Shown: piece by piece, positions 26,469 to 33,833 of the stretch
Layout of the letters: each line of letters starts with the position of its first letter
Numbering within the stretch: position 1 is the stretch's first letter
Assembly (NCBI GenBank): GCA_965232285.1
Contig: CBDDPL010000004.1
Location: forward strand, 2,542,001-2,606,000
Length of the DNA stretch: 64,000 bases
Reading direction: 5' to 3'
DNA from: Denitrobaculum sp965232285
GTDB lineage: Bacteria > Pseudomonadota > Alphaproteobacteria > Kiloniellales > Kiloniellaceae
Notes under the pieces: generated by a model
What the model saw: only the letters and a program-made list of their open reading frames with translations
Databases searched by the model: none
Told to the model about the DNA's origin: nothing
Made by a program: the position numbers and the translations under genes

Positions 26469-27266
26469 TCAGGTCCGCATCGTTTCCTCGACCATGACCC
26501 GGAAGCGGAAAGGCGAGTCGCCGCCACCGGCGATCACGCTGTTTTCGCCCTGTTCCAGCAAGGTCACGTCTCGCGAAAAGTGTTCCCCCAGAGAGACTTC
26601 ATTGACCCGGGTACCGAGTTCGGTTCGGAAGTCGCGAATGGCGAAGCCCTTGGCCGTCTTGGCGATGGAGAAATGCACCTTAGCCAGGCGGTAGGGTTCG
26701 CTGTCGGACAGCGGCAGATCGATCGTAATCGGCGGTAACGCCTCATCGTCGATGATCTGGCGGCCGACGAAAAACGGGAGGACCTGCGGCGAGAGACCAT
26801 CGGCCGGCAGCACTCGCGCCACGGCATCGGAGTCAGGCAGAATCTTGACCTTGGCGGGACTGCCCCGTTCACTCGCTGTATCCTCGGCGGAGGGATCGGT
26901 TTTCCGGCGGCCACCGACCACCACGGACGCGGCGAAGGCATCGTCCAGAGTATGCAGGCGTTCACTGAGGCGCTGCATCAACTGAAAGGCGGTATCCGCA
27001 TCCTCGGCGACGCGGCGCAGAAAGTCGTCGCGTTCGATCATCTCGACGTCCAGCGTTTCCAGCGCTTTCACGGTCGCGCTGCGGGGCCGGCCTTCGATCA
27101 CGCCCATCTCGCCAAAGTACTCGCCCGGACCGACCCGCCCCAAGGGCACATCCCGTCCGCGCAATTCCTTGATGATCTCCACTTCACCGGAAATCAGCCG
27201 AAAAACACTGTCGCTCAGGTCGCCTTCGCGAAAGACAATGTCCCCGCGCTCAAACCTTTGCCTCAT
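26469..27266 (-). CDS. Cyclic nucleotide-binding domain protein with C-terminal FHA-like domain
   Basis: 265-residue two-domain protein. Residues 1-110 are a CRP-type cyclic nucleotide-binding fold (GDIVFREGDLSDSVFRLISG; GEYFGEMGVIEGRPRSATV with the phosphate-binding cassette). Residues 185-262 look like an FHA fold (LAKVHFSIAKTAKGFAIRDF; LGTRVNEVSLG; ENSVIAGGGDSPFRFRV). A charged linker of about 70 residues joins them. There is no helix-turn-helix, so it is not a CRP transcription factor. It could link a nucleotide signal to phosphothreonine recognition. The FHA part is judged by pattern and is less certain. Confidence 0.75.
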   Translation of the reverse strand: MRQRFERGDIVFREGDLSDSVFRLISGEVEIIKELRGRDVPLGRVGPGEYFGEMGVIEGRPRSATVKALETLDVEMIERDDFLRRVAEDADTAFQLMQRLSERLHTLDDAFAASVVVGGRRKTDPSAEDTASERGSPAKVKILPDSDAVARVLPADGLSPQVLPFFVGRQIIDDEALPPITIDLPLSDSEPYRLAKVHFSIAKTAKGFAIRDFRTELGTRVNEVSLGEHFSRDVTLLEQGENSVIAGGGDSPFRFRVMVEETMRT

Positions 27267-27412
27267 CGTACCCCCACTTCGCTCGTGATTCCCGACATCG
27301 CAGACATAAAACCAGCAAGTAAGTTTAAGTCGCCCTAACGCCGCGACACATACACTTTGTTGTTATAGCGCAAATAGGGCAGATCCATGCACTATTGAAC
27401 GAATAAGCTGAA

Positions 27413-28006
27413 TCAACGCCCGCCGGCATTAGATCTTATCGAACTTAAGGCCTGTGTCACATCCCGAGTCTTTGTCCGACCCGTTTCATCTCTTTCCTTC
27501 TTTTCCCGGACCAGTTCCCGGTAGTCTTCCATCACGGCGTCACTCAGCCTGTGTCCTGCAGCGATCGCCCTGCGGACAGCAATCCTGTAGGCCGACTTGC
27601 GCGCCACGAGACTCACCGGCGTGTAGGGCGGTAGACAGCCAACCCGGCCACCACGCACATCGAAGGCAAAGAGCTGCAGATCCACCGACAGCATGGCGCC
27701 TCGATGAGGCCGGGCGACATAGAAGAGGTTTTCTGAAAAAACACCGGCAAGTTCCCAGGCATCACCGCTTGCGGGGGCCCGCGCCCCTCCCCGGCTCTTG
27801 CGGACAAGCAGAAGCGCCGTCGAAAGCCAGTCCGCGGCCAGCGCATAGCGGCCGTCGCGTCCCGCGATCATCGAGAGCGTGTCGGAGCGCCACTGGTTGG
27901 CGTAAGCCAGCTTCAAGGCCCCCATATCCTGCTCTGAGGGTTCGGCCTTGCCGGTCTTCTCCAGTGCCAGAAAATCGGCGAGTCTCAAGTCGTGAATGGA
28001 CGCCAT
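27413..28006 (-). CDS. Hypothetical protein (conserved-looking, soluble)
   Basis: 197-residue protein I do not recognise. It begins MASIHDLRLADFLALEKTG and carries a central region (DAWELAGVFSENLFYVARPHRGAMLSVD split around residues 85-110) and a basic, charged C-terminus. There is no signal peptide. Its ATG comes 3 bp after the stop of the DUF2786-like gene with no good ribosome site, so translation is probably coupled to that gene and the two products may work together. Confidence 0.65.
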   Translation of the reverse strand: MASIHDLRLADFLALEKTGKAEPSEQDMGALKLAYANQWRSDTLSMIAGRDGRYALAADWLSTALLLVRKSRGGARAPASGDAWELAGVFSENLFYVARPHRGAMLSVDLQLFAFDVRGGRVGCLPPYTPVSLVARKSAYRIAVRRAIAAGHRLSDAVMEDYRELVREKKERDETGRTKTRDVTQALSSIRSNAGGR

Positions 28007-28009
28007 GCT

Positions 28010-28501
28010 TCAGGCGACTTTGCGCATCTTCAGCTTCATACCGACGATCTGATAGATGTCGAGGCCGGTTATGCTGGCCACTTCGCGGAACGGCAAGGAG
28101 GTCTCGGCCAGAAGCACGGCGGCATGCCGGTAGGGATTCATGCGCGCCTTTTTGTTTGAGCGCCCGGCGCTGTATTGCCGATTTTTCTGCGCCGCCGCGC
28201 GCCGCTCCTCGGCATCCAGCCCCCGGTCCCGCGCCGCTTTGAGTGCCGCTTCCCGGCGGGCTTTCTCCCGCCGGATCTCCTGATCCATCAAATGGGTAGC
28301 GGTGGCGAAGCGGCTGTTGAAACTGCGTTCAGCCTCCGACGTCGGCCGTTGACTCTCCGCCTGAGCCCGTTCGCCGGCGGGCTGGCTTCGCATGGCCGCC
28401 GCTTCATCGAGCGTCATCCCCTTGCGGCTGGCCATGCGTTTAGCAGCCGCCAGCGCATTGCTCCGCTCCCCCTCGAAAGGGCTTTCCGCGGCCAGCATCA
28501 A
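28010..28501 (-). CDS. DUF2786-like protein with C-terminal helical domain
   Basis: 163 residues from a TTG at 28501 (ATG at 28498). The N-terminus resembles DUF2786 (ESPFEGERSNALAAAKRMAS). The middle is a long charged helix rich in R, E and A (about residues 60-115), and the C-terminus (LPFREVASITGLDIYQIVGMKL) looks like a helix-turn-helix. The frame remains open upstream for about 29 codons that fit the same fold (TDAERERFHNLL) but contain no usual start codon, so the real start may be a rare codon such as CTG or ATT. Coupled to the next gene downstream. Confidence 0.6.
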   Translation of the reverse strand: MMLAAESPFEGERSNALAAAKRMASRKGMTLDEAAAMRSQPAGERAQAESQRPTSEAERSFNSRFATATHLMDQEIRREKARREAALKAARDRGLDAEERRAAAQKNRQYSAGRSNKKARMNPYRHAAVLLAETSLPFREVASITGLDIYQIVGMKLKMRKVA

Positions 28502-28697
28502 GAGGTTGTGGAAGCGCTCCCGCTCGGCATCTGTGAAGGTCTCAGAAATAGCTGTCTCGCTGTCTCGAAGGTAACGATCATCCAGAAGTTAATCCGAATC
28601 ACTATACCATCAACGGCGGGGCACTGCCTACTGCCGTAAAGAGAAAAACCCACAGATTTCATATGCCTACGGGTAATCTTGAACCCCGTCAAAGCAG

Positions 28698-29408
28698 CTA
28701 CAGCCTGCGGTCCAGCCACGCCTGCGCCCGGCCCCGGGCCGCTTCCAGCTCGGACTGCGAGAGCAGTGCCTCAAGCCTTTCGAGAGGCGCGGCAACACGC
28801 CGCGCAAAGGTGCTGTCACGCCGGCTGACCAGATAGTACCAGAGATAAGCCTTCACAGCGTCGGGTGCGACGCCCTGCCCTTCATCATACCGCCGTGCCA
28901 GGATCATCTGTGCTGAGACGTGTCCCTGCTCGGCCGCCGCGCGATACCAGTTTGTCGCTGAGACAGCATCCCGCGGCACGCCCTGCCCCGCAGCGTAGCG
29001 TTCGGCCAATTCGAACTGCGCCCGGATTTCCGCATTCTCGGCCGCCGTTCTCAGCCAGCGTATGGCCTCCGCCAGATCCCTTTCTATGCCCAGACCCGCG
29101 GCGTAGTGGGACGCGAGGCTGTATTGCGCCTCTGCATTTCCACTCCGGGCAGCCTGCAAATACCACTGCGTCGCGCGCCGGTGGTCGACCGCCACGAACA
29201 GGCCGCTGGCGTAGGCATTGCCGAGCGCAGTCTGCGCCCGTGTGTCGCCCTCCTCAGCGGCGGAACGCCACTCCGCAATCGCCAGTTCCAGATCGCCGCC
29301 ATCATAAGCGGCAACACCGGCATGGAAATCAGCCTGTGCCTGCCAGACCGTCAGGGGCGCAAGGATAGCCGTCAGACAGACCGCAAATCTGGCAGTGCGA
29401 AGGAACAT
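28698..29408 (-). CDS. Sel1-repeat protein, exported
   Basis: 236-residue protein with an N-terminal signal peptide (about residues 1-26, ending WQAQA) followed by about five Sel1-like (TPR-related) repeats with alternating helices, for example EGDTRAQTALGNAYASGL and GNAEAQYSLASHYAAGLG. Such periplasmic repeat proteins act as scaffolds or inhibitors in signalling. ATG at 29408 has GGGAG about 10 nt upstream. It lies in a leftward series of hypothetical genes; a partner is not evident. Confidence 0.85.
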   Translation of the reverse strand: MFLRTARFAVCLTAILAPLTVWQAQADFHAGVAAYDGGDLELAIAEWRSAAEEGDTRAQTALGNAYASGLFVAVDHRRATQWYLQAARSGNAEAQYSLASHYAAGLGIERDLAEAIRWLRTAAENAEIRAQFELAERYAAGQGVPRDAVSATNWYRAAAEQGHVSAQMILARRYDEGQGVAPDAVKAYLWYYLVSRRDSTFARRVAAPLERLEALLSQSELEAARGRAQAWLDRRL

Positions 29409-29436
29409 CGCTGATTCACTCCCGGCGCAAAGGACC

Positions 29437-29901
29437 TCAATGTTTGGTCAAGCCATCCGTATCGGGACCAAAGAAGGCATCGTCATCTTCTTCGTCGTCA
29501 TCAAAGGTGATCACGCCACCTTCATCGGACCGGTGACGTCTTTCAAGCTCCCCGATCATGCCCTTCGCCTGCAACGCCGCCCACTCCATCTTGGCCGCAG
29601 CATTATAATAACCCCCACTCGTCGCCTGCTCCGACATCACACGCATGCCAGCCTCGAGCATGGTGAAGGCGTAGCTGAGCGGCAAAGCCTGCGCATGGTC
29701 GAACTCGAAACCGTTGGTCGTCTCGAAGGCATCGGCAAGTTCGGAAAAAACCCGGAGCATCTGGTCGATCTCCTCTGGTCTCTCGCTGACCTCCATCTTG
29801 GAAAAGTGCTCCGCCACGCCGCGAATGATCCTTGCGAACACGATTCCTTCGCGATCACTCTCACCCTCGCCCAGGCCCTGCGGCTCATCACCATTCGACA
29901 T
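29437..29901 (-). CDS. Hypothetical acidic protein
   Basis: 154-residue, mainly helical, acidic protein ending in a run of aspartates and glutamates (TFDDDEEDDDAFFGPD near residues 130-147). No signal peptide or membrane segment. AAGGA lies 7 nt before the ATG at 29901. No family recognised. It is 28 bp upstream of the Sel1-repeat gene on the same strand and may be cotranscribed with it. Confidence 0.65.
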   Translation of the reverse strand: MSNGDEPQGLGEGESDREGIVFARIIRGVAEHFSKMEVSERPEEIDQMLRVFSELADAFETTNGFEFDHAQALPLSYAFTMLEAGMRVMSEQATSGGYYNAAAKMEWAALQAKGMIGELERRHRSDEGGVITFDDDEEDDDAFFGPDTDGLTKH

Positions 29902-30031
29902 TGTCTTATCCTTAAGGATCTTACACTTACGCGCGGTCGCTAAGGTATCAGCATTTTGTGAACCACAGGGCAGTTTTCTCCCGGGCGAAATTTAACCGGG
30001 GCGAGACTTAACCGGAGCGTGCTTTCACCCG

Positions 30032-30616
30032 TCAAAGGAAACCGCGCAGTCTTGCCAAGGCCGTCAGTCCGTCGAGCATCACGGGGCGCGAAACCGGCAT
30101 CTGATCATCGCAGCAGAGCTTTCTCACGGCCGGCCAGCAGGTACCAAGCGCCAACATCGTGTCGCGCAGGGCCCTGAGGTTCCATGCCATTTCATCGGAC
30201 ATTTCCGGTCCATAGCTCAGTCGTCCTGCGTCGCGCTCAAAGCCCAGGTCGCCATAGCGTGAAACGCCCTCACTATGGCGCGTCCGAAGATGAAGAGCCC
30301 GCAGCCAGACACCGGCATCATAGAGCGGCGGCTCAATGATCTCGTGATCCAGCAAGCGGTCCAGCAGACACTCATACTTCGCCCTTGCGCCCACGATGAC
30401 AACGTTCCCCTGAACCGAAACCTCGCGCGCCTCGATGACGACACCGCCGTCGCGGGTGGCCCGGGCGCTGGCGCCCAGATCGCTGAAGTTTCGATCTCGC
30501 TCCGTCACCGCTCTGCCTGAACAGGCGCCCTGCTTTCCCGCAGCTCCTGATACCGCCGTCTCGTCCAACTTCAAGGACTTTGCCAAACGCAGAGTCTTTC
30601 GCCCGGAGGCTGCCAT
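30032..30616 (-). CDS. Hypothetical protein, possibly DUF6456-related
   Basis: 194-residue basic protein. The C-terminal half (AGVWLRALHLRTRHSEGVSRYG, then LRALRDTMLALGTCWPAVRKLC) weakly resembles the DUF6456-type C-terminal domain seen in alphaproteobacterial regulators and phage-like proteins; this is only a pattern impression. ATG at 30616 has GAGGAG 6 nt upstream, which decides against a longer frame to 30733. It is 52 bp downstream of the DnaA domain-IV gene and probably in its operon. Confidence 0.6.
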   Translation of the reverse strand: MAASGRKTLRLAKSLKLDETAVSGAAGKQGACSGRAVTERDRNFSDLGASARATRDGGVVIEAREVSVQGNVVIVGARAKYECLLDRLLDHEIIEPPLYDAGVWLRALHLRTRHSEGVSRYGDLGFERDAGRLSYGPEMSDEMAWNLRALRDTMLALGTCWPAVRKLCCDDQMPVSRPVMLDGLTALARLRGFL

Positions 30617-30668
30617 AAACCACTCCTCTTTCGGTCTTGCTGCTTTCTGTGTTGGAAACGGGATGCGG

Positions 30669-31097
30669 TTACGTCCTTTCTGCGTAAAGGCGCTTGAGCA
30701 CCCGGCGTTGCAGGTCCTGAAGATTGCGATCACGCGTCAGGAGATAGTCCATGAGATCACAGGCATGCATGACCGTCTTATGGTCGCGCCCGCCGACAGA
30801 AGCGCCGATGCGCGCCAGAGAAAGTTCGAAGCAGATTTTGCGCATCAGATACATCGCAAGTTGCCGCGGTCGCGCGATCTTGCGGTCGCGCCGGGCACAG
30901 AGCAGCAGCGCAAGCGAAATGCCACTTTCCTCGGAAACGGCGTTCAAGACTTCATCGGGTGTCACTTCGCGGACATAGGCTGTCTGCTCAAGCAACCCTT
31001 CGAGATTTTCCGGATCAGGCGCAATAGCCTTCGGCGGACGATAGCCTCCTTTACGCTGGCCGCCTGCTGCCTGCATGTTTTCTGCGGATTGCCTCAT
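30669..31097 (-). CDS. Free-standing DnaA domain IV-like DNA-binding protein
   Basis: 142-residue protein whose C-terminal half matches the DNA-binding domain of the initiator DnaA: RPRQLAMYLMRKICFELSL, then IGASVGGRDHKTVMHACDL (signature at residues 102-112). DnaA domains I-III, including the AAA+ ATPase, are absent. It would bind DnaA-box-like sites without ATP-dependent assembly and could act as an initiation modulator or a transcription factor. GGAGACAAGG precedes the ATG at 31097. It lies next to an S24 repressor, a combination reminiscent of phage regulatory modules. Confidence 0.88.
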   Translation of the reverse strand: MRQSAENMQAAGGQRKGGYRPPKAIAPDPENLEGLLEQTAYVREVTPDEVLNAVSEESGISLALLLCARRDRKIARPRQLAMYLMRKICFELSLARIGASVGGRDHKTVMHACDLMDYLLTRDRNLQDLQRRVLKRLYAERT

Positions 31098-31156
31098 ACC
31101 TTGTCTCCTCTATCTATCGTTTTTCCGAGAAATTCCTGAGTTTCGCCACGTCGGCT

Positions 31157-31450
31157 TCACCCGCGACGCCGTCCCTCTCTTCGCCCGCGCGCTGTGCTGC
31201 GGGCGAAGGGCTTGCGGCGCCCTGCGCTCTGCGGCCAGCTCTCACCCGGCTGCGCTTCCTGCGCCTGCGGACCTTGCTCCGGCTTCGCGTTCTGGGCCGG
31301 GATCAAACCCAAAGCGACGGCATCGGCGGCGGAAAGCTGAAGAAGGCGGCGGATCGCGGTGTCGCTCATGCCACGCTGCCGGCATTCCAGAACGAAGATC
31401 TCGGTTTTCGTCAGGTACTCTTCGGGCAGCTTTTCGAGAGCGTTATCCAT
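31157..31450 (-). CDS. Small HTH-like protein, hypothetical
   Basis: 97-residue protein. Residues 12-45 (YLTKTEIFVLECRQRGMSDTAIRRLL) look like a sigma-4/LuxR-type helix-turn-helix; the remainder is a basic, disordered tail ending in GRREGRRRG. GGAGG lies 8 nt before the ATG at 31450. It is divergent from the XRE-S24 repressor, so its promoter shares the 229-bp gap holding the repressor operators and may be repressed by that protein. Confidence 0.65.
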   Translation of the reverse strand: MDNALEKLPEEYLTKTEIFVLECRQRGMSDTAIRRLLQLSAADAVALGLIPAQNAKPEQGPQAQEAQPGESWPQSAGRRKPFARSTARGRREGRRRG

Positions 31451-31593
31451 GGCCGCGGCCTCCGGCGGTCTCCGCCGCCGCGGATCCGCAAACTTCCGGC
31501 GTCCGAAGCATAGAGTGCGGGCAGAAGGTCGCAGTTTGTGCGAAATAGGCCATGGGGCGCTGTGTTCCTTGCAACATATGATAGAAGATTTAT

Positions 31594-31609
31594 GTACCCA
31601 TTATGGGAA
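31594..31609. promoter_or_regulatory. Perfect CCCAT-T-ATGGG operator, repressor promoter region
   Basis: GTACCCATTATGGGAA contains the 11-bp palindrome CCCATTATGGG (31597-31607). Related half-matching copies follow at 31629 (GTGCCCAATTTCCA) and 31647 (GTACCCATTTTGTC), and again at 32541 beyond the gene. This site lies centrally between the divergent HTH-like gene and the XRE-S24 gene. It fits a repressor operator array; binding is inferred. Confidence 0.65.
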
Positions 31610-31644
31610 TTTTTATCAAGACGGACTTGTGCCCAATTTCCATA

Positions 31645-31673
31645 TTGTACCCATTTTGTCCTTACGCTATAGT
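31645..31673 (+). promoter_or_regulatory. Promoter of the XRE-S24 repressor gene, overlapping an operator
   Basis: TTGTAC (31645-31650) and TATAGT (31668-31673) are separated by exactly 17 bp. The predicted transcription start, 6-7 nt beyond the -10, falls at the ATG (31680), so the message would be leaderless. The operator copy GTACCCATTTTGTC overlaps the -35, which would give autorepression. Confidence 0.65.
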
Positions 31674-31679
31674 GCGGGC

Positions 31680-32438
31680 ATGAGCAATCGCATCAAAGAA
31701 CTGCGGCGGCTGCGTGGACTGACCCAGGACGGCCTTGGCAAGCGGATCGGCACCGGCCGTTCGCAGATCGTGAAGCTGGAGCGCGGCGAACGGCGCCTGA
31801 CCGTCGAATGGATGCGCCGGCTCGCCCGGGCACTCGACTGTCATCCGGCCGACCTTCTGGCTCACGAGTCACCGCTCGGGGCGGGCAGCCATGGCGAAGT
31901 TGCCGAGGCGCAGACGTCCCCCGAAGAGGAACGCCCCCTGGGTGGGTTTCATGCGCCGGGCGCCCGCTTTGCACCCCAGGCCGGTGAAGCGGCGCCCGCC
32001 CCGGTCTCGGTGCCGGCGACGGCGAATCTCATGCGCGACGTGGAAGTCCGCGGCGTCGCCGTCGGCGGGGACGAAAGTTGTTTTGAATTCAATGGGGAAG
32101 TGGTTGACCGGGTCCGACGCCCGCCAGGTATCGCGGGGGCGTCAAACGTCTTTGCGATCTATGTCGTCGGCCAATCGATGTCGCCGCGCTTCGAAGAGGG
32201 AGAACTGGTTTTCGTTCATCCCGGGCGACCGGCCACGAGCGGTTGCGATGTCATTGTCGAGTTGCATGGCCGCGATGGCGATCCGGGACAGTGCTACATC
32301 AAACGTCTGGTGAAGCGTACGCCGACGCGCACGGTATTGCAGCAGTTCAATCCGGCGCGGGACGACATCGTCTTCGACAACGACAATGTCCGGGCCATGT
32401 ATCGAATTCTGACGGCGTCGGAACTGCTCGGCGTTTAA
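31680..32438 (+). CDS. XRE-family repressor with S24 (LexA/CI-like) domain
   Basis: 252-residue CI-like repressor. The N-terminal XRE helix-turn-helix spans residues 4-60 (KELRRLRGLTQDGLGKRIG), a linker rich in P, A and G follows, and a C-terminal S24 peptidase-like domain carries S166 (VVGQSMSPRF) and K208 (CYIKRLV) as the catalytic dyad. Such proteins may undergo RecA-stimulated self-cleavage, but I do not see a clear Ala-Gly cleavage site, so it may be ligand-controlled. No ribosome site precedes the ATG, in line with a leaderless message. It probably controls its own gene, the divergent gene and the gene at 32694. Confidence 0.92.
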   Translation: MSNRIKELRRLRGLTQDGLGKRIGTGRSQIVKLERGERRLTVEWMRRLARALDCHPADLLAHESPLGAGSHGEVAEAQTSPEEERPLGGFHAPGARFAPQAGEAAPAPVSVPATANLMRDVEVRGVAVGGDESCFEFNGEVVDRVRRPPGIAGASNVFAIYVVGQSMSPRFEEGELVFVHPGRPATSGCDVIVELHGRDGDPGQCYIKRLVKRTPTRTVLQQFNPARDDIVFDNDNVRAMYRILTASELLGV

Positions 32439-32540
32439 AGCGCCTTCAAGGCGCAAACCAACAACTAACTCAGCCTACCACCGCGTGCTTTTCAGTACCG
32501 GGCCCGATGACCTGGTGGCTCCCTAAACGCAGGTCTTTTT

Positions 32541-32556
32541 GTACCCATTTTGGATC
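32541..32556. promoter_or_regulatory. Additional repressor operator copy downstream of the XRE-S24 gene
   Basis: GTACCCATTTTGGATC matches the operator at 31647 over its first 11 bases, preceded in both by TT. TTGTAC here starts at 32539 and could be a -35, with TGTATC 18 bp on as a weak -10. It would place the small basic gene at 32694 under the same repressor. Confidence 0.5.
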
Positions 32557-32693
32557 TTTTTCTGTATCCCTTCCCACCTTCCTGCCATAGTCTGCGAAGA
32601 AACATCGCGGCCCGAGTGTATCGGGTGCATGGAAGATGGCGCCTTAAACGCCAGGCAAGCAGAGGAGTAAGAACCATCAACGAGATTGAAACC

Positions 32694-32993
32694 GTGGAAG
32701 CGCGATACGACGCCATGCCGCCGGATGTGAGCCGGGCGTTAAATCTCAGATCCGCCGATCCGCTGGCCCTTCGGCACCACAGGCTTCGGACGGAAATCAC
32801 CTTCGCGCGCCGGATGTTCAGGGCCAACCATCGGGCCTGCAAGAACAAAGGCAATCGGAGAACCGGGGCTGCGCAGCCTTACCGCAATGACTGCCGTTAC
32901 TGGTGGCGGCGTTACAGGAGAGCCCGGGCCTCCGCCGCGGACATTCGCGCGCTCCTGGCGCTTAGAGATTTGGGAATTAAGACCTTTGGCTGA
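32694..32993 (+). CDS. Small arginine-rich protein, hypothetical
   Basis: 99 residues if translation starts at the GTG at 32694. The protein is strongly basic (RHHRLRTEITFARRMFRANH, YWWRRYRRARASA) and may bind nucleic acid. The best ribosome site in the region, AGAGGAG at 32661-32667, sits 8 nt before an in-frame ATC at 32676 and not before any usual start codon; an ATG also exists at 32715. The true start is thus uncertain. It lies 150 bp downstream of an operator copy. Confidence 0.55.
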   Translation: MEARYDAMPPDVSRALNLRSADPLALRHHRLRTEITFARRMFRANHRACKNKGNRRTGAAQPYRNDCRYWWRRYRRARASAADIRALLALRDLGIKTFG

Positions 32994-33029
32994 ACCGGAC
33001 GCCGCGGCGACCGCCTGACGAACCGAGGC

Positions 33030-33386
33030 TCAGCTTGGGATCTCGGCCAACTCGGGATGAGGCCCGAAGACGTAAGGGAAGACCGCCAGAACATCATCCA
33101 GCGATTCACCGTGGCCGAGCACCCGGGAGTCCGCATCGATAGCGCAGTAGATCGCGCCGATCTTGCCGAAGGCACAGAGGATTCGCTCACCTTTGCGGTC
33201 CAGAACGGCCACGACCTGCTCGCCCGCATCGGTGGCGAGCGGAACGCAGTGGCCGGCCAGCCCAAGAGCGATCATCTTCTCGCCCATGGCTATCAGTTGC
33301 TGGACCTCTTCGTCGGTCAGAACCGTCGGATCGGACTGCAGCACCGCCGGCTGTTCCGGTAAAGGGCTCTTAAGCATAACAGTCAT
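33030..33386 (-). CDS. Hypothetical protein
   Basis: 118-residue soluble protein of unknown family. A helical N-terminal part (LTDEEVQQLIAMGEKMIALG) leads into a beta-rich part (QVVAVLDRKGERILCAFGKI, YCAIDADSRVLG). The ATG at 33386 has AGGAA 9 nt upstream; another ATG at 33395 is too close to that site. It is convergent with the arginine-rich gene and ends 36 bp from it. No function is proposed. Confidence 0.65.
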   Translation of the reverse strand: MTVMLKSPLPEQPAVLQSDPTVLTDEEVQQLIAMGEKMIALGLAGHCVPLATDAGEQVVAVLDRKGERILCAFGKIGAIYCAIDADSRVLGHGESLDDVLAVFPYVFGPHPELAEIPS

Positions 33387-33572
33387 GTTTTGCATTTCCT
33401 GCGAAACCGCAATGATCCCACAAGTCTGACAGCCATCTATGACCGAAAGGTAAACGGCATTTTATATAAATTTTGACTAATTCCCCCCTATCGCGTCCAC
33501 CAGCAGGCCAGGGCGTAACGTTTGAATTCACGCGCATCTTCCCCATGTCTTCTAACAACGACCGGGAGCTAA

Positions 33573-33833
33573 TACCAAGGAGCGGTGATAATGACCCATA
33601 GGGACGCTTTTCTGAGGTTTTCGGCCAGGAGCACGCGGCGCAGCGATGCGGTGTATCGGAAGCCGTATGCGACGCAGCCCGAAAGCCTCAGAAAAGCGCC
33701 GTTCCGGTTGTCTCCAAGGACCTTCGGAGGGCGTCGAAAAATCTTGCCGATGCGCTGCATCGCCTGCAATTCTTCTCCTACCCGAAGGCCCTTGGAGACA
33801 ATCCCTATGGGTCATTATCAACGCTCCTTGGTA
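33573..33833. mobile_element. 261-bp cloverleaf-shaped inverted-repeat element (MITE-like), copy 2
   Basis: Terminal inverted repeats begin TACCAAGGAGCG and run 32 bp with one mismatch (through TGATAATGACCCATAGGGA). A TAA triplet flanks both ends (33570-33572 and 33834-33836), as expected for a 3-bp target duplication. Two internal hairpins lie at 33603-33625 with 33678-33700, and 33706-33727 with 33781-33804. Their loops carry CGATGCGGTGTATCG (33644-33658) and CGATGCGCTGCATCG (33748-33762), the same motif as in the element at 8575-8838. There is no transposase. Its right end is only 6 bp from the ATG of the dioxygenase gene. A TNA duplication would suit an IS5-superfamily helper. Confidence 0.85.

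Noticed and set aside
27413..33386. Complete prophage
   Set aside because: Repressor-like and DnaA-like genes are present, but no integrase, terminase, capsid or tail genes and no attachment-site duplication were found.
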